Assembly (NCBI RefSeq): GCF_003461955.1
Contig: NZ_QTYB01000022.1
Location: forward strand, 1-33,952
Reading direction: 5' to 3'
DNA from: Ruminococcus sp. AM36-2AA
Lineage (GTDB): Bacteria; Bacillota; Clostridia; Lachnospirales; Lachnospiraceae
Length of the DNA stretch: 33,952 nt
The translations under genes were made by a program, and so were the position numbers. Of this stretch, positions 1 to 7,203 are shown piece after piece. How positions within the stretch are numbered: the first letter of the stretch is position 1; the number at the start of each line of letters is the position of its first letter. Below the pieces are notes generated by a model. The model did no database searches and was not told where the DNA came from. It saw nothing but the letters and a program-made list of their open reading frames with translations.

Positions 1-1
1 G

Positions 2-190
2 GCTCTCGCCACACCGGACTGGCGGCTCTGCCGCACCGTAATATTCAATCTGAATAAGGAGCTGGAAGAACAGGGATATTTGACGCTTAGAGGAAAAGTT
101 CCGACAAAGTATTTTGTGAAGCGTTTCTACGGAGTAGAAGATACTTGTGAGATTCCACAGGAAGAAGGAAAGGAATGGTTTCATGCGTAA
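2..190 (+). CDS. Excisionase-like HTH protein, 5' end cut by window
   Basis: The frame is open from the window edge to a TAA at 188-190. It encodes the C-terminal part of a small DNA-binding protein. The segment from NKELEEQGYLTLRGKVPTKY to the RFYG motif aligns by eye with the two genes that follow, so this is the first of three tandem paralogues just upstream of an integrase. By position these are probably excisionase or recombination-directionality proteins that bind att or promoter DNA. The stop overlaps the next gene's ATG (183), so the genes should be translationally coupled. The start and most of the recognition helix lie outside the window. Confidence 0.7.
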   Translation, partial: ALATPDWRLCRTVIFNLNKELEEQGYLTLRGKVPTKYFVKRFYGVEDTCEIPQEEGKEWFHA

Positions 191-401
191 AAGAAAAATG
201 TATTTATCAGTGGAAGACATTGCCGAACTCTTTGAGTTATCAGTTTCTTTTGGTTACCGGGTGGTGGAAAGAATGAACGCCGATCTGGCAAGTAAGAACT
301 ATTATGTAATTCTCGGTCAGGTACCAACCCGTTATGTAGAGGACAAGATCTATGGTCTGGAACACGTTGAGCAGTATTTGAAGGAGGATAAAGCGATATG
401 A
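183..401 (+). CDS. Excisionase-like helix-turn-helix protein
   Basis: Encodes 72 residues. The N-terminal segment MYLSVEDIAELFELS followed by a second helix is a MerR/excisionase-type helix-turn-helix. The second half carries the block shared with its neighbours (GYxV, GxVPTRY, KIYG). I chose ATG 183 because GGAAAGG lies 9 bases upstream; a GTG at 147 has no good ribosome site and would overlap the previous gene heavily. It overlaps the upstream stop by 8 bases and the downstream ATG by 4, so the three genes form one coupled operon leading into the integrase. A role as an excision directionality factor is inferred from position and size. Confidence 0.75.
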   Translation: MRKRKMYLSVEDIAELFELSVSFGYRVVERMNADLASKNYYVILGQVPTRYVEDKIYGLEHVEQYLKEDKAI

Positions 402-595
402 GTATAGTACAGGAAAAAATGTATATGGATGTGGATGATGTGTGTGCAATTCTTGGTGTTTCTAAAGCGTATGCCTACAATTTGATGCGGGAGTACAACA
501 AGGAGTTGAAAGCAAAAGGCTATATTGTAGTAGCTGGAAAAATCTCTACCAAATTTTTGGCAGAAAAGATTTACGGAATGAAGGTTGAGGATTAA
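398..595 (+). CDS. Excisionase-like helix-turn-helix protein
   Basis: Encodes 65 residues. It starts at ATG 398 behind AAGGAGG and overlaps the previous stop (ATGAG). MYMDVDDVCAILGVSKAYAY is the predicted DNA-binding helix pair, and the tail has the shared GYIV, GKISTKF and KIYG motifs. It ends 2 bases before the integrase ATG at 598, the classic xis-int arrangement of integrative elements. Of the three paralogues this is the most likely true excisionase, by adjacency. Substrate sites were not identified. Confidence 0.8.
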   Translation: MSIVQEKMYMDVDDVCAILGVSKAYAYNLMREYNKELKAKGYIVVAGKISTKFLAEKIYGMKVED

Positions 596-597
596 CA

Positions 598-1536
598 ATG
601 GGTGTTTACAAAGAAGGAAAGAACTGGAAAGTACAGGTCTATTATAAAGACTGGCAAGGTAACCAAAAGAGAAAACAAAAACGTGGATTCCGGACCAAAG
701 GCGAGGCAAAAGAGTGGGAGCGAGACTTTCTTCAGCAACAGAGCCAGGGTGTAGATATCGAATTCGGGAACTTTCTGGAAATCTACTATAAGGATATGGA
801 TGTCAGACTTCGTGAACACACCATGTATACAAAGCGTTACATCATTGACTTGAAGATCAGACCATATTTTGAGAAAAAGATTCTTAGTGAGATTACGGTG
901 GCAGATGTACGTGCATGGCAAAATGAGTTGTTGATGTATAAGGATAAGAATGGAAAAGGCTATTCGCAGACGTATTTGAAAACAATCAACTGTCAGCTGA
1001 CTGCAATCTTCAACTATGCTATCCGATATTATAACCTGCAGGATAATCCCTGCAGGAAGGCAGGAGCGATAGGCAAGAGCAAAGGAGAACCGAAGGACTT
1101 TTGGATGCAGGAAGAGTTCAATGATTTTCTGGAGACAGTAAGTGATAAACCGGAGACAAGAATGGCGTTTCTTCTGTTGTACTGGAGCGGAATGCGTATC
1201 GGTGAATTGCTTGCCCTTACTTATGACGACATCAATCTTGAGGAGAAGACCATCTCCATTACGAAATCTTATCAGCGATTAAAAGGAAAAGATGTGATAA
1301 CACAGCCGAAAACACCGAAAAGTATCCGGATTATAACCATGCCAGATTTCCTGGCGGATGAGTTTCGAGAGTATTGCAGCCATCTGTACGGAATTATGAA
1401 AAATGAGCGTTTGTTTCACTTTACAAAATCCCATATGGAGCATGGCGGCGTCCTCCCGTGGGCCGCCATGCCTTTAACTGCTGGGAATGACAGAAAGAAA
1501 GCAGCGGCCTTGATTTCTCAAAACCGCCACCAGTGA
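598..1536 (+). pseudogene. int: Tyrosine integrase, C-terminally truncated
   Basis: The first 280 or so residues are a normal tyrosine recombinase. An N-terminal arm-binding domain (GVYKEGKNWKVQVYYKDW) is followed by a SAM-like core-binding domain (about 70-165) and the start of the catalytic domain, with the first catalytic arginine in SGMRIGEL. After LFHFTKSHMEH the reading frame runs into unrelated sequence (GGVLPWAAMPLTAGNDRKKA) and stops at 312 residues. The HxxR box, second histidine and nucleophilic tyrosine, which such enzymes carry in their last 90 or so residues, are absent. The break at about 1440 coincides with a 9-bp inverted repeat. The product cannot catalyse recombination by itself, so the element is probably immobile unless helped in trans. 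Confidence 0.9.
1441..1470. repeat. Inverted repeat at the integrase break point
   Basis: CATGGCGGC (1441-1449) and GCCGCCATG (1462-1470) form a perfect 9-bp stem around a 12-base loop. It sits exactly where integrase homology ends, so it is either the edge structure of the joined element or a hairpin that promoted the rearrangement. Confidence 0.6.
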
Positions 1537-1560
1537 ATATAAATTAAGCGTGAAAATGGG

Positions 1561-1616
1561 TCTGCCCAGCAGCGGTTTTTTTCTTTTCTGCCGCTGGGCA
1601 GATGTTTTTTCTTTAG
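1561..1616 (+). terminator. Hairpin terminator after the truncated integrase
   Basis: TCTGCCCAGC (1561-1570) pairs with GCTGGGCAGA (1593-1602), and a T-rich tract follows on the plus strand. The T-rich loop also makes the structure plausible for leftward transcripts. Confidence 0.65.
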
Positions 1617-1625
1617 ATACATGAT

Positions 1626-1660
1626 AAGAGGAATTTTTGAAGATTCCATAAAGATTTGAA
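1626..1660 (-). promoter_or_regulatory. Second copy of the response-regulator promoter box
   Basis: AAGATT at 1640-1645 and again at 1651-1656 form a direct repeat with an 11-base period, the spacing typical of OmpR-family binding sites. The same arrangement lies upstream of the ABC operon at 6377-6393, with similar flanking sequence (TTTCTTT further on, TTTTTGAAGATT) and a -10-like TATCAT on the minus strand at matching distance. Here a leftward transcript would meet the hairpin at 1561-1602 with no gene between, so this looks like a promoter that lost its gene. Confidence 0.55.
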
Positions 1661-1661
1661 A

Positions 1662-1688
1662 AATGGACGGACATAAAAGACGTCCATT
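1662..1688 (-). terminator. Hairpin downstream of the kinase gene
   Basis: AATGGACG (1662-1669) and CGTCCATT (1681-1688) form an 8-bp stem 15 bases past the kinase stop, followed in the leftward direction by TTTTTCAAAT. It is probably the operon terminator. Confidence 0.6.
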
Positions 1689-1702
1689 ACACTATCGGAA
1701 AA

Positions 1703-3067
1703 TCAGCAAGGAAGTTTCATAGTAACCTTTGCGCCGCCGGTTTCTTTTGAATTTTCTAAAATAAGCTGACCATTATGTTGTTCCATAATCGAATTTGTAA
1801 TATATAGACCCATACCAAAGTGTAACTTTGAATTGCGGCTTTGATCGCCCATATAGAACCGTTCCTGTGCGTGGCATAATGCCTCTTTAGAAAACCCCGT
1901 TCCCTCGTCTGTGACTGAAATTTCCACGAAACCGTTGTTACTCTGAACATCCACATAAAGCGTTCCGCCTTGCGGGGAGTAGTCCAGCCCATTACTGATA
2001 ACATTCATAATAGCACGTTCTATCAGCACCCTATCAAATTTCAGCATTTGAGGGAGTGAAACAGTATTCATTTGCAGCCGGATTTCTTTTGTCCGGCATA
2101 GTGATTCCATATAACCGAACAAGTGCTGCATGAACGCTGGCAAGTCTATGCTTTCAATATGGAGCTGATAACCAACCGCCGCCCGTGATATATCAATCAG
2201 GGTTTGAATATATGACTGCATCTGGCCGGAGCTTTCCACGACGTAACCAGCGTATAATCGTTGCTCATCATCAAGATTTGTTTCTGTGAGTAAATCAGCA
2301 TTTCCTTGAATAACCGTCAGAGGCGTTTTCAAATCATGGGCAAGCGCGGCGATTTGCTCTTTCTGTGTCTGTTCGGTTTTCCATTGCCGTTCTAACGAAA
2401 TTTTCAGATTATCTTTCATATCTGAAAAAGATGCAAGGACATCTTCAAACTCTTTGATTTTGGCGTGTCCTACTTCAAAATCAAGGTTTTGCTTTGAAAC
2501 CTCCGCAGTTGCTTCAAAAAGCGGGGTCAGTTGTGTACGCAGGTTCTTAGCAAATCTGGCGGTCAGTATGATAATGACCAGCAGCGAATTTACAGCCATC
2601 AGGATAAACACAAGCGTGTCAGGAGATGGAAAATATTCCGGTAGCCATGACACTGTAAATTGAGAACCAATATAATACCTTAAAACGCAAAATTCGTTTT
2701 CCCGGACAACAAGTGCAAACTGCCTCCCCGTAGCATATTCAATATATTCTCCCTTTGCGTACAGCAGGGCAATTTCTTTTTCATCATCGTCCATATTGCT
2801 GTAAAGCTCATTAAAGTTCTTGTCCAGAATTAAGTAGCCGCATCCCTGTGGAATCACAACCTTTGTAATATCCGGGGCAATCGTCAGCGTTGGAATGATC
2901 TCTTTTACCTGCAATTCACTTAGATTTGCTCTTGTAGCTAATCCAGCATTTACAGCAAGTCCCTCCAAACCAGAAGGGACAATAATTGCCGCTACCAGCA
3001 TGACAATGAGGGAGATAGCAAACTGGCGAAACAATATTTTCAATGTAGGTTTCTTTTTCACTCCCAT
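1703..3067 (-). CDS. Sensor histidine kinase of lantibiotic-immunity operon
   Basis: Encodes 454 residues. There are two membrane segments (about 15-40 and 150-170) flanking an extracellular sensor domain, then a HAMP-like linker. The dimerisation/phosphoacceptor box AALAHDLKTPL has H244. The ATPase domain shows the N box (NVISNGLDYSP), G1 (VTDEGTGFS) and G2 (HFGMGLYI), so all motifs needed for activity are present. Its start overlaps the response-regulator gene by 10 bases. It is the last gene of a leftward operon whose other products resemble lantibiotic self-protection or resistance systems, so the likely signal is a cell-envelope-active peptide. It phosphorylates the adjacent OmpR-type regulator by inference. 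Confidence 0.93.
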   Translation of the reverse strand: MGVKKKPTLKILFRQFAISLIVMLVAAIIVPSGLEGLAVNAGLATRANLSELQVKEIIPTLTIAPDITKVVIPQGCGYLILDKNFNELYSNMDDDEKEIALLYAKGEYIEYATGRQFALVVRENEFCVLRYYIGSQFTVSWLPEYFPSPDTLVFILMAVNSLLVIIILTARFAKNLRTQLTPLFEATAEVSKQNLDFEVGHAKIKEFEDVLASFSDMKDNLKISLERQWKTEQTQKEQIAALAHDLKTPLTVIQGNADLLTETNLDDEQRLYAGYVVESSGQMQSYIQTLIDISRAAVGYQLHIESIDLPAFMQHLFGYMESLCRTKEIRLQMNTVSLPQMLKFDRVLIERAIMNVISNGLDYSPQGGTLYVDVQSNNGFVEISVTDEGTGFSKEALCHAQERFYMGDQSRNSKLHFGMGLYITNSIMEQHNGQLILENSKETGGAKVTMKLPC

Positions 3068-3720
3068 TTATATCCTATCCCCCATACGGTGCTGATCGGA
3101 CTTATTTTGAAATGCTCCAATTTCGCACGAATATTTTTTATATGCGTTGAGATCGTAGAGTTATCGCCTATTCCATCAAACCCGAAAACGGCTTCATAGA
3201 TTTGTTCTTTTGTAAAAACCTGTCCCCGGTTTTTCGCAAGGTATTCACAGATTGAATACTCGCTTTTGGTAAGGGGAACCGGCTGTTCTGAAACATACAG
3301 TACCTTTGCGGAAAGGTCAAATCTTATATCAGGCTCAAATGAAAGTGTGCTGTGATGCTCCCTTTTTTCTCTGCGTAAATGTGCCGCGACACGGGCGCGA
3401 AGCTCCTGAATACGAAAAGGTTTCGTAATATAATCATCCGCACCGATGCCCAATCCAAACAATATATCTTCCTCTAATGTCTTTGCGGTCAGAAAGAGAA
3501 TCGGGCAGTCTACCATATTCCTGATCTGTTTGCAAAACTCAAACCCGTCTGTGCCAGGCATCATCACATCCAAAAGAATGAGGTCATAGAAATGCAGCTT
3601 TTTGATGTCTACATCATCCGCATTTTGACAGACTGTTATCAAATATCCATCTTTCCCCAAACTGTTCTTAATCAATTCCAAGATAGAAACTTCATCGTCA
3701 ACTACAAGTAAGTGGGTCAA
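3058..3720 (-). CDS. OmpR-family response regulator
   Basis: Encodes 220 residues when started at the TTG at 3720, which has GGAGG 7 bases upstream. A longer in-frame form to 3750 has no ribosome site and adds non-conserved residues. The receiver domain has VVDDE, phosphoacceptor D51 in LLDVMMPG, and the LTAK lysine. The C-terminal winged helix runs through TKSEYSICEYLAKNRG to STHIKNIRAKLE and the GIGYKW ending. It pairs with the kinase immediately downstream. The two 11-base-period AAGATT direct repeats at 6377 and 1640 are its best candidate binding sites. Confidence 0.94.
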   Translation of the reverse strand: MTHLLVVDDEVSILELIKNSLGKDGYLITVCQNADDVDIKKLHFYDLILLDVMMPGTDGFEFCKQIRNMVDCPILFLTAKTLEEDILFGLGIGADDYITKPFRIQELRARVAAHLRREKREHHSTLSFEPDIRFDLSAKVLYVSEQPVPLTKSEYSICEYLAKNRGQVFTKEQIYEAVFGFDGIGDNSTISTHIKNIRAKLEHFKISPISTVWGIGYKWE

Positions 3721-3758
3721 AAAATCGCCTCCCGCCCCATTATACCACATTGTCGAGG

Positions 3759-4136
3759 TTACTCATCATTATTTTTAATGTCAGCTTTCCGATATTCATT
3801 GTTGATATTTACAGCTACGGCATTGCTTATATCCACATCCACAATACTGTAAACGTAGCCGAAACTGAAATCTTCCCCCGCCACATTTTTGAAGCGTTTC
3901 GATACCTGCCCGATTTCTTCTTGCAGTTCTGACATTTCAAGACATTCATCCGTTATGGTATATGTCAGGCCGTTATATGAAATTTCATCATAGTTTGCGG
4001 CGTTCAGCTCATAATACGGCAGAGATTCATTTAACGCCTTATTTTTATCGGCGGTATCGCGGAGCGCACCGCAGGCCGATAAGCATATAAGACTTACAAG
4101 CACAATTACCACGGCAAACAGGCACTTTTTATTCAC
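3759..4136 (-). CDS. NisI/SpaI-like immunity lipoprotein
   Basis: Encodes 125 residues from the GTG at 4136, chosen because GGAGGT lies 7 bases upstream; the longer frame to 4181 overlaps the permease gene with no ribosome site. The N-terminus is a lipoprotein signal peptide: basic NKK, a hydrophobic stretch, then lipobox LSACG. The mature part is small, acidic and tyrosine-rich. In such operons a surface lipoprotein binds or sequesters the lantibiotic. It lies between the transporter and regulator genes, overlapping the permease by 8 bases. Family assignment rests on size, lipobox and context more than on clear residues. Confidence 0.7.
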   Translation of the reverse strand: MNKKCLFAVVIVLVSLICLSACGALRDTADKNKALNESLPYYELNAANYDEISYNGLTYTITDECLEMSELQEEIGQVSKRFKNVAGEDFSFGYVYSIVDVDISNAVAVNINNEYRKADIKNNDE

Positions 4137-4872
4137 TGTTTTTACCTCCCTCCCAACCATGAAACCAAACCAAACTGGCAATCAGCAGACAAACAGTGCA
4201 GCATACAGAAATAATCATACCGCTGAAAAAATCGGTTTTTACCTGTGCATACAGTTGGGGGCTATCCCATGCAAGCACAGTGTAATCCATAGCACGAACG
4301 CCCCAGGCCCAGGGAATATATTTCCATGTAGCGTCACCAAGCCCTGTTATCATAAGGGCAGCTATTAAACTCCCTGCAATTCCCAATCCCATAGATGCAC
4401 CTTTTCCGAAGCTCATTCCCACAAACAAATGAATCAGGTAAATGGGAAGCATGGTAATCAACAATAGAATCCCTGCTTTCAGGTAAAGGCTTGCCGGAGC
4501 ATCCCTATATAGTGCAGCGAATGTTCCTAACGCTAAAAATGTTGCGCCAAAAGCACAGATCATCAGAAAACCAAGTTTACCAATATACGTTGCCATGCGA
4601 GATGGGATTGTTCCCAACAAAAGCTGATAATGCCCGGCCTGATTTTCGATCTGAACAACCAGGCCCACAATAATGCCGATCAGAAACGGGAACGCAACGG
4701 CCAGCACTTCCAGATAGGCACTGATTTTGGTTGCCAGTTCCCATCTGGATATATGATAGTAACCCGCAAAAATCGCCGCACATATAATCGGAATCATGCT
4801 GTGCATATAGAGCAAAATGCTATGTTTACACTTCTGATATTCTGCTTTCCAGCAGCGAACCACAGATACCAT
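4129..4872 (-). CDS. Lantibiotic-immunity ABC permease, MutG type
   Basis: Encodes 247 residues with six predicted membrane helices, including one near 26-45, VLAVAFPFLIGIIVGLVVQI, LGFLMICAFGATFLALGTF and a final helix near 215-240. This is the usual layout and length of LanG/MutG-type permeases. It follows the MutE-like permease by 2 bases and overlaps the lipoprotein gene, so the complex is co-translated. With the ATPase and sister permease it should expel membrane-inserted lantibiotic from the cell envelope. Assignment to the G rather than E subunit comes from gene order and is moderately sure. Confidence 0.85.
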   Translation of the reverse strand: MVSVVRCWKAEYQKCKHSILLYMHSMIPIICAAIFAGYYHISRWELATKISAYLEVLAVAFPFLIGIIVGLVVQIENQAGHYQLLLGTIPSRMATYIGKLGFLMICAFGATFLALGTFAALYRDAPASLYLKAGILLLITMLPIYLIHLFVGMSFGKGASMGLGIAGSLIAALMITGLGDATWKYIPWAWGVRAMDYTVLAWDSPQLYAQVKTDFFSGMIISVCCTVCLLIASLVWFHGWEGGKNSE

Positions 4873-4874
4873 AG

Positions 4875-5621
4875 TTACCCCACCTCCTTTTTCTCAAACC
4901 ATCTTGCAGTTAAAAATGACAGCGCCGCAAACCAGGCCAGCGAAATGACCAATACAAGTATAATCATCCAAAATGCCATTGCCGTACTCTGATCTGCAAC
5001 CGGCTCACCATTAGGCAAAATACCTAACACGGAAATCATAAGATGCGGCACCCAGCTATACGGGCAGATCATCCACAAAGAGGTTGTAGCCGTGAAAATC
5101 CCTAAAACGCTTCCAAGTCCGGCATTAAGAATAACCGTGACAAAGATACCAACTTTTTTTGATAACCATAAGCACAGCGGAACTTCCCATAGGCTTGCAA
5201 TGACAATACAAGCTGTTCCGGCCGCAGCCTGCCAAATTCCGATTGTCAGGGGAATTTCGTTGATAACTAATATTGCAAAACCGCCCAACAGATTTAGCGC
5301 CAGGAAAATGAAATTCCCCACACAGGAGTAAATACCGGCCACTCCAATTTTTGCTTTCCAGACTTTGTTCTGCGAAACAGGCAATGAAGCAACGGCACGA
5401 TATTTTAGTTTGCCATTATCCCGCTGTTCAATCAAGGCACAGGTGAGCGTAAGGAATCCAGGATAAAGCAGGTTATACCACCAATTATAAGAATTGAGCT
5501 GGAACCAAAGAGGGGCAAAAAAGTTCATAAGCGCAGTTACAAACGGGGCCAGAACGATCAGCGTTTTTGTGAAAGTTCTCTTATGCTTTAGGTTCTCTGC
5601 CTGAATATATGCCATCTCCAT
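4875..5621 (-). CDS. Lantibiotic-immunity ABC permease, MutE type
   Basis: Encodes 248 residues with about six membrane helices, starting with a cytoplasmic AENLKHKRTFTKTLIVLAPF segment typical of LanE/BcrB-like permeases. Its ATG follows directly after the TAA of the ATPase gene. Product length and hydrophobic pattern match the G-type partner, with which it should form a heterodimeric membrane domain. No interruption or odd residue was seen. Confidence 0.86.
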   Translation of the reverse strand: MEMAYIQAENLKHKRTFTKTLIVLAPFVTALMNFFAPLWFQLNSYNWWYNLLYPGFLTLTCALIEQRDNGKLKYRAVASLPVSQNKVWKAKIGVAGIYSCVGNFIFLALNLLGGFAILVINEIPLTIGIWQAAAGTACIVIASLWEVPLCLWLSKKVGIFVTVILNAGLGSVLGIFTATTSLWMICPYSWVPHLMISVLGILPNGEPVADQSTAMAFWMIILVLVISLAWFAALSFLTARWFEKKEVG

Positions 5622-6326
5622 TTAATATCCCTCCTTACCATTTCTGCGAATAACATCCATAAAGAGTTGTTCCAAATCTTCACCGGCGCGAAGCTCTCCC
5701 TCATATCCAAGGACGCCGCCAGCAATGATACCCACATGATCTGCAATCTGCTGGACTTCTGACAGAATATGGCTGGACAAAATAACTGTAATCCCTTTGC
5801 AGGGAAAAGAGCGAATTAACTCTCGAAGTTCCTCAATCCCTAAAGGGTCAAGGCCGTTAGTCGGTTCATCCAGAATCAAAAGCTGGGGACTGTTCAGCAA
5901 TGCAATAGCAATACCAAGCCGCTGCTTCATACCAAGAGAAAACTGCCCGGCCCGTTTCTTGCCGGTATTCGTGAGCTGGACAATTTGCAATACCTCGTTA
6001 ATTCGTGCATCGTCCAGGCCGAGCAATGTAGTTCTGACTTTGAGATTTTCGTATGCAGTCAGATTTTCGTAAAGCGGGGGCATCTCAATCAAAGCACCGA
6101 TATGCTCCAGATCATTCCGCTTCCACGGGTGGCCGTCAAACTCGATGCTTCCCGATGTGGGGCGCAAAATGCCGGTGAGCATTTTTAAGATCGTGGATTT
6201 GCCAGCCCCATTCGGCCCCAGCAGACCATAAACCGAGTTGCGCCGGATGTTCAGTGACACATTGTTTACCGCCATTTGCCCCTTGAAATTTTTGCAGAGG
6301 TCAGTCGTTTTCAAAATCATATCCAT
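5622..6326 (-). CDS. Lantibiotic-immunity ABC transporter ATPase
   Basis: Encodes 234 residues from the ATG at 6326, which has AAGGA 9 bases upstream; the in-frame extension to 6446 reads through the promoter region and is not conserved-looking. Motifs are Walker A GPNGAGKST, signature SLGMKQRLG, Walker B LLILDEPTNGLDP and the switch histidine in LSSH. It belongs to the BcrA/LanF group that energises export of bacitracin- or lantibiotic-type peptides. It is the first gene of the six-gene leftward operon 6326-1703, under the promoter with the AAGATT repeats. Confidence 0.94.
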   Translation of the reverse strand: MDMILKTTDLCKNFKGQMAVNNVSLNIRRNSVYGLLGPNGAGKSTILKMLTGILRPTSGSIEFDGHPWKRNDLEHIGALIEMPPLYENLTAYENLKVRTTLLGLDDARINEVLQIVQLTNTGKKRAGQFSLGMKQRLGIAIALLNSPQLLILDEPTNGLDPLGIEELRELIRSFPCKGITVILSSHILSEVQQIADHVGIIAGGVLGYEGELRAGEDLEQLFMDVIRRNGKEGY

Positions 6327-6339
6327 ATAATCAAGTCCT

Positions 6340-6395
6340 TTCTTTGATTTTACGGATAGCATACCGGGCAATTTTGAAGATTTCATAAAGATTCC
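6340..6395 (-). promoter_or_regulatory. Promoter with response-regulator direct repeat
   Basis: AAGATT occurs at 6377-6382 and 6388-6393, an 11-base direct repeat as expected for an OmpR-type regulator. Reading leftward, a -10-like TATGCT follows about 13 bases later, ahead of the ATPase start. The arrangement is repeated at 1640-1656. The rest of 6327-6657 holds no gene; besides this site it contains repeat copy A and a 12-bp inverted repeat. Confidence 0.65.
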
Positions 6396-6454
6396 CGAAA
6401 ACAGAATATGAACAATACACCGTAACCGTGGAGCATATCGCAACAAAGCACCAA

Positions 6455-6548
6455 CCTACGCATTTAGGGCCTTAAAAAGCCCTATATTTCAAGGTTTTTC
6501 CCGCATAGTCGGCGGGGTATGTGAGTGTTTTATCCTATCCCCGCCATA
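6455..6548. repeat. Repeat copy A (diverged direct repeat)
   Basis: Shares CCTACGC, TTCAAGG-TT-TCCCGCA and TTTATCCTATCCCCG in the same order and spacing with copy B at 7010-7102. Read on the minus strand both encode a similar ending, GDRIK followed by REKP and a stop. An outer pair CTACGCATTTAG (6456-6467) and CTAAATGCGTAG (6557-6568) makes a 12-bp inverted repeat that spans this copy. Confidence 0.65.
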
Positions 6549-6657
6549 GTGCCGCTCTAAATGCGTAGAATTTACCAGCAGAAAATCGCCGGTTTCTCTG
6601 GCTCCATACTCCCAGATATGGTATCATGGAAAAAATCAATCTGACGGGGGTATCAGG

Positions 6658-6894
6658 ATGGACGGACAAGAAAAGCTGCTGGACTATGAAACAATCAAAG
6701 CCGCCGTTGCCGGTGAGAAGTGGGCCACAGAAAAGGTGCTGGCCCACTATGCGGACTACATCGACGAGCTTTCCACGGTGGAGATCAGGCAGCCGGGCGG
6801 CAAAGTGAAAAAAGTCATTGACGAGGATATGCGGCAGCACATTTCCTTAAAGCTGCTGGAAGCGTTGCCGAGCTTCCCGCTGGAACAAGAATAA
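6658..6894 (+). CDS. Conjugative-transposon HTH protein (HTH_16 type)
   Basis: Encodes 78 residues. The segment LDYETIKAAVAGEKWATEKV and the following HYADYIDELS match the helix-turn-helix protein that sits near the regulatory genes of Tn916/Tn1549-type elements. The C-terminus has DEDMRQHISLKLLEALPSF, also typical. Its usual partner, a sigma-70-like gene upstream, is missing. It lies between two copies of the repeat described at 6455 and 7010, on the strand opposite to the immunity operon. Role inferred: regulation of conjugative transfer genes. Confidence 0.75.
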   Translation: MDGQEKLLDYETIKAAVAGEKWATEKVLAHYADYIDELSTVEIRQPGGKVKKVIDEDMRQHISLKLLEALPSFPLEQE

Positions 6895-6900
6895 CGATCA

Positions 6901-6993
6901 AGAGGGCTGCACCCTCTTACGCCGCTTTGCGGCTATCACCTGCACACCCCCGAAACAGATACACCCGCTGCGCGTCTGTACCTGTTTCGGGGG
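6901..6993 (+). other. Cluster of three hairpins after the HTH gene
   Basis: Three perfect stems follow each other: AGAGGG/CCCTCT (6901-6917), GCCGC/GCGGC (6921-6933) and CCCCCGAAACAG (6947-6958) with CTGTTTCGGGGG (6982-6993). No strong T tract follows, so a simple terminator is less likely than a structured RNA or a processing or transfer site. Confidence 0.5.
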
Positions 6994-7009
6994 CTAATAA
7001 TGACTGTAA

Positions 7010-7102
7010 CCTACGCCTTTCGGGGCTGATAACCGCCAGTTTCAAGGCTTCTCCCGCACGTTTGCAGAGGTGGGCGAATACTTTATCCTATCCCCGTCCA
7101 TA
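7010..7102. repeat. Repeat copy B (diverged direct repeat)
   Basis: Second copy of the element at 6455-6548. On the minus strand it supplies the last 17 or so codons of the truncated transfer-assisting gene (GDRIKYSPTSANVREKP), so it joined that gene by insertion or recombination. Confidence 0.65.
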
Positions 7103-7200
7103 CCCGGCATGGCTGCGGTGATCTTGCCTATCGTCCTGCGTCGGTCTGCGTTGTGGTACATACAGATCAAATTTTCTTCTTCCACGGTAAAGTGCATCAT
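7042..7200 (-). pseudogene. Transposon-transfer-assisting (TTRAP-like) protein, truncated
   Basis: Starts ATG at 7200 (or 7197), 3 bases past the stop of the upstream gene with GGAGG inside that gene's end, so it is coupled. The first 15 or so residues, MMHFTVEEENLICMY, match the small transfer-assisting proteins of Tn1549-like elements. After about residue 35 the sequence changes to the tail encoded by repeat copy B, giving 52 residues instead of the 65-70 I expect for the family. Probably non-functional. Confidence 0.6.
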
Positions 7201-7203
7201 TCC

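Noticed and set aside
6535..6840. 101-codon minus-strand frame near repeat A
   Set aside because: No ribosome site or family resemblance; it is antisense to the HTH gene.
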